A stretch of 6,714 nucleotides of DNA from Chitinophagaceae bacterium (lineage in GTDB: Bacteria > Bacteroidota > Bacteroidia > Chitinophagales > Chitinophagaceae): the NCBI GenBank assembly GCA_947461495.1, contig CANHLV010000102.1, positions 1-6,714 of the forward strand. Reading direction: 5' to 3'. The notes beneath the pieces are model-generated. The model did not search any database. It was not told where the DNA came from and was given only the letters and a program-made list of their open reading frames with translations. How positions within the stretch are numbered: the stretch's first letter is position 1; the number at the start of each line of letters is the position of its first letter. Shown piece by piece: positions 6,650-6,714 of this stretch. The position numbers were made by a program, and so were the translations under genes.

Positions 6650-6714
6650 TTTTGTTGAATTTGTTTTTTTTATATCAGTAAAAAGCTTGAATATTTTTAG
6701 ATTTTCTTTTTTGA
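6650..6714. other. T-rich sequence after the last gene
   Basis: The last 65 bases contain T-runs (for example 6664-6671) and a weak A/T-only inverted repeat, TAAAAA...TTTTTA, around the palindrome AAGCTT. It may be a poor terminator or the start of the next promoter region. No coding sequence is supported before the window ends. Confidence 0.3.

Overview
The window is an AT-rich stretch of bacterial chromosome from a member of the Bacteroidota. The best evidence is the secreted protein at 4740-5984, which ends in a type IX secretion system (T9SS) C-terminal sorting domain, a signal confined to that phylum and close relatives. The lack of obvious Shine-Dalgarno sequences before the starts, and promoter-like TTG...TAnnTTTG elements, agree with this. 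The genus cannot be read from the sequence. All genes look chromosomal and housekeeping or accessory-core. I see no mobile element, CRISPR array, RNA gene or phage gene.

Layout. At the left edge is the 3' third of an ammonium transporter gene (1-444), followed by a complete 12-helix APC/LAT-type amino acid permease (547-1899). Convergent to it, with only 3 bp between the stop codons, is an S41 carboxy-terminal processing protease on the minus strand (1903-3489), with signal anchor, PDZ domain and an intact Ser/Lys catalytic site. Divergent from the protease, across a 117-bp shared promoter region, is a BadF/BadG-type sugar kinase of the N-acetylglucosamine kinase kind (3607-4446). A 293-bp AT-rich gap without genes, ending in a plausible promoter, leads to the T9SS-exported propeller-like protein (4740-5984). 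That gene is closed by a strong intrinsic terminator at 6007-6037. The last gene is an acidic, aromatic-rich 187-residue protein of unknown function (6086-6649). The final 65 bases hold only T-rich sequence.

How the genes fit together. There is no evident single pathway. The first two genes both take up nitrogen compounds (ammonium, amino acids). The protease and the sugar kinase share an upstream region and could both touch envelope turnover (processing of periplasmic proteins; phosphorylation of amino sugars salvaged from wall or chitin), but this is inference from adjacency. The T9SS cargo gene is an independent transcription unit. I did not find a convincing undescribed system. The items most worth a second look are the uncharacterised 187-residue protein, the cargo protein with degenerate propeller-like repeats, and the tightly packed convergent and divergent junctions.
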